DNA from: Azorhizobium oxalatiphilum
GTDB taxonomy: Bacteria; Pseudomonadota; Alphaproteobacteria; Rhizobiales; Xanthobacteraceae
Assembly: GCF_014635325.1 (NCBI RefSeq)
Contig: NZ_BMCT01000002.1
Location: forward strand, 1-64,000
Direction of reading: 5' to 3'
DNA: 64,000 nt
Both the position numbers and the translations under genes were made by a program. Every line of letters starts with the position of its first letter. Positions within the stretch are counted from its first letter, which is position 1. Below the pieces are notes generated by a model. It was not told where the DNA came from. It ran no database searches and was given only the letters and a program-made list of their open reading frames with translations. Below, in pieces: positions 8,376 to 17,652 of the stretch.

Positions 8376-9623
8376 ATGACGACCAATCCGATGACTGCCC
8401 TGCGCAAGGCCATGCTGATCGCCAGCACAGCCATTCCGCTCTCGCTGGCGGCGCTGGCCCCGGCCGCCGCCCAGGACGCCAAGATCTCCGACGATGTGGT
8501 GAAGATCGGCCTCATCGAGGACATGTCCGGCGTCTATGCGGACATCACCGGTAAGGGCGCCGTCACCGGCGCACAGATGGCGGTGGAGGAGTTCGGCGGC
8601 AAGGTGCTCGGCAAGCCGATCGAAGTGGTGTTCGCTGATCACCAGAACAAGGCCGACATCGGCGCCGGCATCGCCCGCAAGTGGTTCGATGCCGAGAAGG
8701 TGGACGCCATCCTCGATGTCGCCTCCTCCTCGCCCGCGCTGGCCGCGCTTGAGGTCGCCAAGGAAAAGAAGAAGATCATCGCCCTCAGCTCGCCCGGCTC
8801 GGTGAGCATCACCAACGAGGCGTGCGGCCCCTATGTGATCCACTGGGCTTATGACAGCTACGCCATCGCCAACAGCACCGGCAGCGCCCTCGTGAAGCAG
8901 GGCGACAACAGCTGGTTCTTCATCATCGCCGATTATGCCTTCGGCCACAGCCTGGCCAAGGACACCGGCAACGTGGTGACGGCCAATGGCGGCAAGGTGC
9001 TGGGCAGCACCCGCCTGCCCGTAGGCACCACGGACTTCGCCTCCGCGCTGCTGCAGGCGCAGGGCACCGGCGCGAAGGTGGTGGCGCTCGCCAATGCGGG
9101 CAACGACACCATCAATTCCATCAAGCAGGCCAAGCAGTTCGGCATCACCGACAGCGGCCAGAAGCTGGCCACGCTGGCCGGCTTCATCAACGACATCCAC
9201 GGCCTGGGGCTGAAGGAGGCGCAGGGCCTCACCATCACGGAAGCCTCCTACTGGGACATGAATGACGACACGCGGAAGTGGTCCAAGCGCTTCTTCGAGA
9301 AGGTCAACGCCATGCCCAACATGCTGCAGACCGGCGCCTATTCGGCGACCCTCCACTATCTGAAGGCGGTGGAAGCGGCCGGCACGGACGAGACCGAAGC
9401 CGTGATGAAGAAGATGCGCGAGATCCCGGTCAACGACATCTTCTACAAGAACGGCCAGATCCGCGAGGACGGCCGGATGGTGCACGACATGTACCTCTTC
9501 CAGGTGAAGACGCCGGCCGAATCCAAGCAGCCGTGGGACTATTACAAGCTGCTGGCCACCGTGCCGGCGGATCAGGCCTTCCAGCCGCTGTCCCTGTCGC
9601 GCTGCCCGCTGGTCAAGAAGTGA
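8376..9623 (+). CDS. Periplasmic ligand-binding protein of branched-chain amino acid (LivK/HAAT) type
   Basis: 415 residues with an export signal (about 1-33, ending AAPAAAQDA) and the type I periplasmic binding fold: VKIGLIEDMSGVYADITGKGAVTGAQMAVEEFGGKVLGKPIEVVFADHQ is broken into recognisable LivK-like segments, and YAFGHSLAKDTG lies mid-protein. The set of ABC proteins it serves is not adjacent; the livG-like gene at the left window edge is a candidate. It is 128 bases downstream of the hydratase gene, with AAAGGGATGG before its start, so it may have its own promoter. Ligand may be a branched hydroxy acid rather than an amino acid; that is inferred from context. Confidence 0.85.
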   Translation: MTTNPMTALRKAMLIASTAIPLSLAALAPAAAQDAKISDDVVKIGLIEDMSGVYADITGKGAVTGAQMAVEEFGGKVLGKPIEVVFADHQNKADIGAGIARKWFDAEKVDAILDVASSSPALAALEVAKEKKKIIALSSPGSVSITNEACGPYVIHWAYDSYAIANSTGSALVKQGDNSWFFIIADYAFGHSLAKDTGNVVTANGGKVLGSTRLPVGTTDFASALLQAQGTGAKVVALANAGNDTINSIKQAKQFGITDSGQKLATLAGFINDIHGLGLKEAQGLTITEASYWDMNDDTRKWSKRFFEKVNAMPNMLQTGAYSATLHYLKAVEAAGTDETEAVMKKMREIPVNDIFYKNGQIREDGRMVHDMYLFQVKTPAESKQPWDYYKLLATVPADQAFQPLSLSRCPLVKK

Positions 9624-9629
9624 GCCAGG

Positions 9630-9661
9630 CCCCGCCGCGTCCCGGAGAGGACGCGGCGGGG
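9630..9661. terminator. Bidirectional terminator between convergent genes
   Basis: A 13-bp perfect inverted repeat, CCCCGCCGCGTCC (9630-9642) and GGACGCGGCGGGG (9649-9661), with a 6-base loop lies between the stop codons of the rightward binding-protein gene and the leftward CMD-cupin gene. Confidence 0.75.
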
Positions 9662-9668
9662 GGAAGGC

Positions 9669-10895
9669 TCAGCAACGCGGGGCGCCGGCCGGCTGCTGGT
9701 ATTGCGCGTCCGTGACCTTTTCCATCCAGTCCACGACCTTGCCGTTCTCGGCTTCCGCCATGGCCACATGACTCATGGCAGTGCCGGGGGCGGCGCCATG
9801 CCAGTGCCTGACGTGCGGCGGGATCCACACCACGTCGCCGGGGCGAATGACCTCCACCGGGCCGCCCTCGCGCTGGACGAGGCCGCAGCCGGAGATGACC
9901 ACCAGCGTCTGGCCAAGCGGATGGGTGTGCCACGCGGTGCGCGCGCCGGCCGGGAAGTTGACCGTGCCGCCGCTGAGGCGGGACGGCGCGTCTCGCTGGA
10001 AGCGTCCTTCGGTGTGGACCTTGCCGGTGAAGTTCGCCTCCGGGGTCGGCGTCGGCGGAACCTTGCCGGGGCTGGTGATCTCGATGGCCGCGCTGGCCGG
10101 CGTGCTGGCCGCAACCGGCTTGGCGGCGGAGGCGGCGCGGCTTTCGAACACGCTCTTGAGCACCGGAACGGCGGACATGGCGCGCGGCCAGCCGGCATAG
10201 AAGGCCAGATGGGTCACGGCCTCGGTCAGCTGTTCCTGGGTCAGGCCGTTATCCATGGCCCGGTTGATGTGGAACGGCATCTGCTCCACCTGTCCGGAAA
10301 CCATGAGCGCCACCACGGTGACGAGGCTGCGGTCGCGGGGCTCCAGATCCTTGCGCAGCCAGAGGTCGCGGAACAGAACTTCGTTGGTGTAGCGGGCGAG
10401 CGCGGGCGCGATGGGGGCGACCGCCGCATTCACCGCTGCCGCGCGCGGGGCATCGGCCTCGGCGTCGAAAGCCATCAGCGCGTCCTCGGCATCGGCCTTC
10501 ATGGGCGGGAGCTTGCGCTTGGCGAACACCTCATTGGCGACGGCGACCGCCGACATGGAATTCGGCCAGCCGGAATAGAAGGCCAGATGGGTGATGATGG
10601 CGATGATCTCCTCGCGGGTCACGCCATTGTCGAGGCCGCGATTGAAATGGCCGGTCATCTGCGCGCTGTGGCCGCCGGCGATCAGCGCGGCGATGGTGAT
10701 GAGGCTGCGGTCGCGGGGGGCGAGCTGGGGCCGCTTCCATACATCGGCGAACAGCACGCCATCCGTGTAGGCGCCGAGCGCGGGGGCGGTGTCGTGCACG
10801 AGCGGCGGGGCGACGCGCGGCGGGCGCTGGCGTTCCTGGGCTTCCACGGGCACGGCCATGCTGGCGAGAGCGAAGGCGGCGAGCGATAGTCTCAT
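9669..10895 (-). CDS. Exported two-domain carboxymuconolactone decarboxylase-like protein with C-terminal cupin
   Basis: 408 residues: a signal peptide (about 1-20, SLAAFALASMAVPVEAQ), two CMD domains (about 25-120 and 145-245) and a cupin (about 290-400). The CMD repeats show HFNRGLDNG and HLAFYSGWPNSMSAV, then HINRAMDNG and HLAFYAGWPRAMSAV. The cupin has WHTHPLGQTLVV and PPHVRHWHG metal-ligand histidines. Neither CMD copy carries the CxxC of AhpD, so a redox role is unlikely. The start at 10895 was chosen because it opens onto a signal peptide. The adjacent SDR and aldo/keto reductase suggest metabolism of a reactive carbonyl or quinone; the reaction is unknown. Confidence 0.8.
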   Translation of the reverse strand: MRLSLAAFALASMAVPVEAQERQRPPRVAPPLVHDTAPALGAYTDGVLFADVWKRPQLAPRDRSLITIAALIAGGHSAQMTGHFNRGLDNGVTREEIIAIITHLAFYSGWPNSMSAVAVANEVFAKRKLPPMKADAEDALMAFDAEADAPRAAAVNAAVAPIAPALARYTNEVLFRDLWLRKDLEPRDRSLVTVVALMVSGQVEQMPFHINRAMDNGLTQEQLTEAVTHLAFYAGWPRAMSAVPVLKSVFESRAASAAKPVAASTPASAAIEITSPGKVPPTPTPEANFTGKVHTEGRFQRDAPSRLSGGTVNFPAGARTAWHTHPLGQTLVVISGCGLVQREGGPVEVIRPGDVVWIPPHVRHWHGAAPGTAMSHVAMAEAENGKVVDWMEKVTDAQYQQPAGAPRC

Positions 10896-11046
10896 GATGA
10901 TCGTCCTGCGGAAGGGGCGGGTTGCGGGCGGGCGATGCAGGCCGGTCCGGCGCAGGCTCCCGCAGCGAAAGGCAAAGGCTAGCGCCGCCCCTGGATGCGG
11001 ATAAGCCGCTTCCGCCCGCATGCGCATATGTGTCGGATTCATCAAT

Positions 11047-11077
11047 GGCGGGGCAGGGCGGCGGATGCCGCCCCGCC
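11047..11077 (-). terminator. GC-rich inverted repeat after the SDR gene
   Basis: GGCGGGGC (11047-11054) and GCCCCGCC (11070-11077), with further pairing inside, lie 27 bases beyond the SDR stop on the minus strand. This is probably its terminator; no U-tract is seen. Confidence 0.45.
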
Positions 11078-11103
11078 GGCATCCGCGCGCGCGGACATGC
11101 GGC

Positions 11104-11844
11104 TCAGAGTTCCTGCGCGGTGGGGCGGAAGAGGATTTCGTTGATGTCCACCTCTTCCGGCTGGCTGATGGCGAAGGCCACCACGCGGGCGAAGCTGATG
11201 GCCGGAATGGCGACGGTCTCGTAGAAATCCTGCACGCCCTTGGCCACGTCCGCCTCGGTGATGCTGGAGGGCAGTTCGGACTGCACCGCGCCGGGCGAGA
11301 TGATGGTGGTGCGGATGTTGTAGGGCTTCACTTCCTGCCGCAGACCCTCGGAGAGCATGCGCACGCCGGCCTTGGTGGCGGCATAGACGGCGCTGCCCGG
11401 ACGCACCTTGTGGCCGGCCACCGAGGAGACGTTGATGATGTGCCCGCTCTTCTGCGCCTGCATGTGCGGCAGGGCCGCGGCGATGCCATAGAGCACGCCC
11501 TTCAGGTTCACGTCGATCATCCGGTCCCAGTCGGCGATCTTGCCGCGCTCCAGCGGCGAGTGGGGCATGAGGCCGGCATTGTTGAGCAGCACATCGATAC
11601 GCCCATGGGCCGAGACGGCGGTGTCCACCAGATGCTTCACCTGGGCCGCGTCGGTGACGTCGGTCTCGATTGCACCCGAGGGGCCGAGCTGAAGCTCCTG
11701 CGCCAGCGCCTGCAGGCGGTCGATGCGCCGCGCACCCAGCACGACCCGGGCGCCGAGGCTTGAGAGATGGCGGGCGGTGGCCTCGCCAAGGCCGCTGCTG
11801 GCGCCGGTGATGACGACGACCTTGCCTTCGATGAGATTGGACAT
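11104..11844 (-). CDS. Short-chain dehydrogenase/reductase
   Basis: 246 residues, classical SDR. Seen: [13 protein letters not shown] (TGxxxGxG cofactor motif), [13 protein letters not shown], and the active-site segment INVSSVAG with YAATK (YxxxK). It acts as an NAD(P)-dependent oxidoreductase in the cytoplasm; substrate unknown. It lies between an aldo/keto reductase and the CMD-cupin gene in the same direction. Closest general resemblance is to SDRs of the YdfG/serine dehydrogenase type. Confidence 0.88.
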   Translation of the reverse strand: MSNLIEGKVVVITGASSGLGEATARHLSSLGARVVLGARRIDRLQALAQELQLGPSGAIETDVTDAAQVKHLVDTAVSAHGRIDVLLNNAGLMPHSPLERGKIADWDRMIDVNLKGVLYGIAAALPHMQAQKSGHIINVSSVAGHKVRPGSAVYAATKAGVRMLSEGLRQEVKPYNIRTTIISPGAVQSELPSSITEADVAKGVQDFYETVAIPAISFARVVAFAISQPEEVDINEILFRPTAQEL

Positions 11845-11899
11845 TGTGTTTCCGATCCGGACAGCGGGCCGCGCCAGGCGCGGCCCGCGATTGGGATGT

Positions 11900-13006
<1,107 letters not shown>

Positions 13007-13103
13007 GCCGCCGGATGCGGCACAATTTTAGGCAAGGGTGTTCATACGCCTCCGGCTCCGCACCGATTAGCTGGCACAATCCGCATGCGGCGATACTCTC
13101 CAT

Positions 13104-14771
13104 TCATGAATGGGCGACGGATGGTGGCTGCGGGAGCGGTGCGCCATGGGCCAGACGGCCGTCCGCGAGGCGTATGATCCGGTCCGCGGACTCGAAATAA
13201 CGGTCATCGTGGCTGATGACGATGCAGGTTTTGCCCTGCCGCTTCAGGTCCGGCAGGATCCTGCCGTAGAAGGTCGCCCGGAAGGACGGGTCCTGATCGG
13301 CGGCCCATTCGTCGAACATGACGATGGGGCGGTCTTCCAGACCGGCATGGACGAGGGCAAGGCGCTTGCGCTGGCCCGTGGACAGATCGGTGGTGGTGAA
13401 GCGGCCGTCGCGGATCGCCACCTTGCCCTCCATCTCCAGCTCCCGGAGCAGGCGGTCCGCCGCCGTCGGCGCCACATCCCGCCCGGCAAGGTCGGCGAAG
13501 AGATAATAGTCGGTGAACACGGTGGAGAAGAGCTGCCGGTAGTCGTCGCGGGTCTCCGCCGTCACCGGGCGGCCGTCGCGCAGGACGGTGCCGGCCTGCG
13601 GCACGTAGAGGCCGAGCAGGAGCTTGATGAGCGTGGTCTTGCCGGAGCCATTCTCGCCCACGATGAACAGCGTCTCGCCCGCATGCACCGTCAGGCTCAG
13701 GGGGCCGAGGGCGAAGGCCCGTGCGCCGTCTCCCGGCTGGAAGGCATAACGCACGTCGCGCAGTTCGATGGTGGAGAAGCGCTCCGGTGCCCGCCGCGTG
13801 CGGTCGAGCAGGCCGGTGTCGGAGCTGGACAGCTCGGCAGAGAGTTCGGCGATGCGCAGGAAGGAGACCTGCGCCTGTCCGATCATCGGCAGGGCCGAGA
13901 CGAGCTGCTGCAACGGGCCCTTCACATAGAGCAGCACCAGCACGAAGCCGGACAGGGCCTCGTTGCTGACCGCGAACACGCCGCGCAACGCCAGCAGCAG
14001 GCCGATGAGGGCGAAGAACAGGATGGAGCTGAAGGCATTGGCCGACATGAAGACGCGCATGGCGGCGACCCGCAGGTCGCGAATGCCGGTGATGGTGGGC
14101 CCGAGCTGCCGGTCCAGCAGGAACAGCCGGCGCATGCGGCTGATGCGCAATTCCTTCGCGCCCTCGGTGAGCGCGCGATAGTGCTGCTGGAGTTCGTCCT
14201 GCAGGGTGCGCGCGGCCTCGAACCGCCGCCGGCCGGCGGCGCGGGCCATGCCGTGCATGATGCTGCCGATGGCTATCGCGATGATGCTCACCAGCGCCAT
14301 GCCCGGGGAGAGCCAGACCAGATACGCCAGCGCGCCACAGCTCACCGCCAGCGCGATGGCGAGGCTGGAGAAGGCGAAGGTGAAGCCGCTCACCGTATCC
14401 ACATCGGTGGTCAGGGTGGTGATCAGGCGATGCAGGCGATAGCGCTCCAGCTGATCGATGGGCGCGGCGAGGATGCGCTCGGAGACATCCCGCCGCATGG
14501 CCGCCACCACATGCTGGCCGACGAAGCTGTTGCCGAGATCCGACACGATCTCCCCGCCCACCACCAGCAGGCAGAGCCCGCCGAAGGTGAGCAGGGCGGC
14601 GGTGGGCACGCCGCCTTCCGCATGCAGCAGGCGGTTGATGGTGGCGAGCAGGAACGTCGTGCCGATGCCGCTGGCGATCCCCATGGCGGTCGCCAGCAAG
14701 GCGATGGGCCAGTAGGGGCGCAGAAGCCGCGTGGCCGCCGACGTCAGCGATACGGTAGATGCAGCCGTCAT
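13104..14771 (-). CDS. ABC exporter, fused permease-ATPase of cyclic-peptide/siderophore type (PvdE/SyrD-like)
   Basis: 555 residues: six membrane helices in about 15-320, then a nucleotide-binding domain. Seen: Walker A GENGSGKTTLIKLLLGL, the degenerate signature LSTGQRKRLAL, and the family-specific FDEWAADQDPSFR after Walker B, then VISHDDRYFESADRI, all marks of the PvdE/SyrD cyclic-peptide exporter group. It is predicted to move a siderophore or siderophore precursor across the inner membrane. The start ATG overlaps the fhuB stop (ATGA), so it is translated with the uptake genes. No siderophore synthesis gene is nearby, so recycling of a siderophore taken up by the cluster is one reading. 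Its ATPase is fused and is not an evident replacement for FhuC. Confidence 0.88.
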   Translation of the reverse strand: MTAASTVSLTSAATRLLRPYWPIALLATAMGIASGIGTTFLLATINRLLHAEGGVPTAALLTFGGLCLLVVGGEIVSDLGNSFVGQHVVAAMRRDVSERILAAPIDQLERYRLHRLITTLTTDVDTVSGFTFAFSSLAIALAVSCGALAYLVWLSPGMALVSIIAIAIGSIMHGMARAAGRRRFEAARTLQDELQQHYRALTEGAKELRISRMRRLFLLDRQLGPTITGIRDLRVAAMRVFMSANAFSSILFFALIGLLLALRGVFAVSNEALSGFVLVLLYVKGPLQQLVSALPMIGQAQVSFLRIAELSAELSSSDTGLLDRTRRAPERFSTIELRDVRYAFQPGDGARAFALGPLSLTVHAGETLFIVGENGSGKTTLIKLLLGLYVPQAGTVLRDGRPVTAETRDDYRQLFSTVFTDYYLFADLAGRDVAPTAADRLLRELEMEGKVAIRDGRFTTTDLSTGQRKRLALVHAGLEDRPIVMFDEWAADQDPSFRATFYGRILPDLKRQGKTCIVISHDDRYFESADRIIRLADGRLAHGAPLPQPPSVAHS

Positions 14772-16762
14772 CGACGTCTCCCGAGCAGCCAGAGGAAGAG
14801 GGGGCCGCCGATCAGTGCCGATACCATGCCGGCGGGCAACTGCCATGGAAAAAGCAGGGTCCGGCCGATGAAGTCCGCCGCCACCATGAGCCCGGCCCCC
14901 GCCAGAGCACTCCCGGCCACCTGCTGAAGCGGCCGGGTGATGCCGAGGCTGCGCACCAGATGGGGGGCCATCAGGCCGACGAAGCTCAGGGGGCCGATGG
15001 TGAGGGTTGCGACGGCGGTGGCGAGCGCCGTCAGGAGCAGGAGCACCACGCGCGCCCGCCCCGTGGCGAGGCCGAGACCGCGCGCGCCGGCCTCGCCCAG
15101 CGACAGCAGGCCGAGCCAGCGCAATGCGAGCAATGAGCCACTGATGACCAGAACCGCCGCCGCGAGGCAGATCGCCGCATCGGCAAGCGTCACGCGGTAG
15201 GTCGATCCCGACATCCAGGCGAGCAGGACCGCCGTGCGGGGATCGCCCGAGGCCAGCAGCACGGAGGCGCAGGCGCTGAACAGCGTGGCGAGCGCCATGC
15301 CACCGAGCAGGATGCGGGACGCGGCATGGCGGCTCAGGAGCAGGATGACGGCCAGCGTGGCGGCGGCCCCCGCGAGTGCGGCGCCAGTCATGGCCTGAGC
15401 GGGGAAGGACGGTGCGGCGAAGAACAGCAGCACCACGCCCAGCGCGGCCCCCGACGACACGCCCAGAACTTCGGGGCTCGCCATGGGATGGCCGGTCATG
15501 CGCTGCATGAGCACGCCGGCCACTGCCAGCATGCCCCCCGCGCCGAGCGCGGCGAGGACGCGGGGCAGGCGCAGGAGGAGGATTTCCGGGTCTGCCATTT
15601 GCCAGCCGTCCGCCGCTCTGCCCCATACCAGCGCCACCGCCACCAGACAGGCCAGCCCCGCGCCGAGCGCCAGCAGCAGGGCGCCGGCATGCGCGGTGCG
15701 GTGCGTGCCGGGCGGTGTGCCGGGCTGGAGATCGGCGGCGCGCTGGCGCAGGACGAGCAGCAGCAGGAGCGGAGCGCCGAGCAGCGCCGTGGCGCTGCCG
15801 GTGGGCAGGTTGCCGCGAAACACGAAAGGCTGCTGGACGATCTCGTCGGTAAGCCACAGCAGCAGGGCGCCGAGCAGGCTGCTCCAGCCGAGCGCCTGCC
15901 TGAGCGTGCGTGCACCCGTCAGGCGAGCCAGATTGGCGGCGGCAAGACCAATGAAACCGATTACCCCCACTGCGCTCACGCAGGATGCGGCCAGCGCCAC
16001 CGCGAGCGCCACCACTGCGCCACGCAGCCATTGGACGGGCACACCCAGTGCGCGTGCCGCACCATCCCCCAGCGCCAGTGCCTCCAGCGGCCGCACCAGC
16101 AGCACGGCGAGCCCGGCCCCGAGGGCGAGGCGAGGCAGCAGCGTGCGCACATTGGCCCAGCCGTTCTGCACCAGAGCGCCGCTCTGCCAGACGAACAGGC
16201 CGGTGAGCGTCTCGTGATTGAGCACGGCCAGCGCCGCGCCCGCCGCGCCGCACAGCAGGCTCACGGTGAGCCCGGTGAGCAGCAGCGAGACGGACGAGAA
16301 GCCCGCCCGCCGGGCCAGCGCCAGCACCAGCAGCACCGCGCCGCCCGCACCGGTGAGCGCCACCGCTTCCTGCCCGTGGTCGAGCAGCGAGGGCGCGAAG
16401 ACGCCGGCGGCGGCAAGCGCCAGTGCGGCCCCCGAGGAAACGCCCAGCGTCGCGCCATCGGCCAGCGACGTGCGCAGAACCTGCTGGAACAGCACCGCCG
16501 CCACGCCGAGGCTCGCCCCCACCAGCCAGCAGACGATGAGGCGCGGCACGGCCATGTCGGCAAAGACGAGGGCGACCACGCTGCGGTTTTCGCCGGTGAG
16601 TGCTGCGCTCCAGAGACCGACGGGCAGGAGGACGGCGAGGCGGGCGGCGCAGAGCCCCAGCGCCGCGAGCCCCAGCGCGCCCGCGAGGGCCGGCAGGATG
16701 GGCAGCACGGGGCGCCGGGTGCGCGCGGGCAGGCTAGCCACGGTCGGGCGGCATGAGCGCAT
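14768..16762 (-). CDS. fhuB: Fe(3+)-hydroxamate-type ABC permease, fused two-half FhuB
   Basis: 664 residues built from two tandem FecCD/BtuC-type halves of about 330 residues, each with roughly ten helices. In the first half RLIVCWLVGASLGVAAVLFQQ and in the second RVLAALGAGGMLAVAGVLMQ mark the repeated motif, and both carry the GVSSGAAL sequence. It would carry ferric siderophore through the inner membrane with the binding protein encoded just upstream, whose gene it overlaps by 29 bases. No separate ATPase (FhuC) gene lies in this cluster. Confidence 0.92.
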   Translation of the reverse strand: MRSCRPTVASLPARTRRPVLPILPALAGALGLAALGLCAARLAVLLPVGLWSAALTGENRSVVALVFADMAVPRLIVCWLVGASLGVAAVLFQQVLRTSLADGATLGVSSGAALALAAAGVFAPSLLDHGQEAVALTGAGGAVLLVLALARRAGFSSVSLLLTGLTVSLLCGAAGAALAVLNHETLTGLFVWQSGALVQNGWANVRTLLPRLALGAGLAVLLVRPLEALALGDGAARALGVPVQWLRGAVVALAVALAASCVSAVGVIGFIGLAAANLARLTGARTLRQALGWSSLLGALLLWLTDEIVQQPFVFRGNLPTGSATALLGAPLLLLLVLRQRAADLQPGTPPGTHRTAHAGALLLALGAGLACLVAVALVWGRAADGWQMADPEILLLRLPRVLAALGAGGMLAVAGVLMQRMTGHPMASPEVLGVSSGAALGVVLLFFAAPSFPAQAMTGAALAGAAATLAVILLLSRHAASRILLGGMALATLFSACASVLLASGDPRTAVLLAWMSGSTYRVTLADAAICLAAAVLVISGSLLALRWLGLLSLGEAGARGLGLATGRARVVLLLLTALATAVATLTIGPLSFVGLMAPHLVRSLGITRPLQQVAGSALAGAGLMVAADFIGRTLLFPWQLPAGMVSALIGGPLFLWLLGRRR

Positions 16763-17636
16763 CGCTCAACAGCCGGACGCAGCGCCAGACGGAGGGCACG
16801 CCGCCGAGGGCATAGAAGGGAGGAATGGCGCGCACCCGTCCCGCCTGCACCATGGGCAGGGCCTGCCAGAGCGTGCTACGGCTGAGCAGGCGCTCGGCAC
16901 GGCGGGTGCGCGCGCCCTGATCCAGATAGAGCAGGGTGGCCTCGGGCGTGGCGGCGAACTGGGCAAGGTCCACCAGCGCATTGCCGAAAGCGGAGGTGGG
17001 GCGGTCGAGCGCATTGCGCAGGCCGAGGCGGTCCATCACCGTCTGCACCCAGCTGCCGGGCCCGTAGAGGAAGACCTGCGTCCCATTCTCATGCAGCACG
17101 CCCACATAGACCGGATGCGGCTCCGCTTGCCGGGCCATGGTGCGCGCAAACCCGTCCAGCGCGGCATCGAAGGCGGCAAGATAGGCGGCTGCCTCCCGTT
17201 CGCGGCCGAGGCGCGCGCCGAGCCGGGTGAGGGCGGTGCGCGCATTCTCCAGCGGATCGGTGCGCGGCACGATGATGGAGATGGTCTCGGTGGGGCCGAG
17301 GGCGCCGAGCAGCCCTTTCAGGTTGGCCTGCCAGTTGGAGATGAGGATCAGCTCGGGCCGCAGCGCTGCCAGCTGCTCCATATTTGGCTCGGCGCGGGAA
17401 CCGAGGTCCGGCACGCCATCGGGCAAGGGGATCTCCGGCAGCCAGTCCCGATAGGTGCCGGTGTCGGAGACGGCGAGCGGGGCGATGCCGAGCGCCAGCA
17501 GGCTCTCTGCCCCCGCCCAGTCCGCCGCCGCGATGCGGGGCGCGGCCTGCGCTGATGCGGGCAGCGGACACAGGGCGGCCGACAGGAGCGCCGTGAGGCA
17601 ACTCCTGCGGCTGAGGCCATGCCCGCCGCCCCGCAT
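16734..17636 (-). CDS. Ferric-siderophore periplasmic binding protein (FhuD-like)
   Basis: 300 residues with a twin-arginine-like N-terminus (LSRRSCLTALLSAALC) and the class III binding-protein fold. Seen: VSDTGTYRDWLPEI, AALRPELILISNWQ, and YVGVLHENGTQVFLYGPGSW, as in FhuD/FecB proteins. ATG 17636 is taken as the start; a GTG at 17642 is possible. It begins 16 bases after the receptor stop and its end overlaps fhuB, giving a receptor-binding protein-permease-exporter transcription unit. Confidence 0.87.
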   Translation of the reverse strand: MRGGGHGLSRRSCLTALLSAALCPLPASAQAAPRIAAADWAGAESLLALGIAPLAVSDTGTYRDWLPEIPLPDGVPDLGSRAEPNMEQLAALRPELILISNWQANLKGLLGALGPTETISIIVPRTDPLENARTALTRLGARLGREREAAAYLAAFDAALDGFARTMARQAEPHPVYVGVLHENGTQVFLYGPGSWVQTVMDRLGLRNALDRPTSAFGNALVDLAQFAATPEATLLYLDQGARTRRAERLLSRSTLWQALPMVQAGRVRAIPPFYALGGVPSVWRCVRLLSDALMPPDRG

Positions 17637-17652
17637 CTCCACGCCCCCGGGA

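Noticed and set aside
13104-16253. A 1049-codon open frame on the minus strand that looks like a giant exporter fusion
   Set aside because: Only the part from 14771 down encodes the ABC exporter; the upstream half is an out-of-frame reading of fhuB with low-complexity Arg/Gly/Ala sequence.
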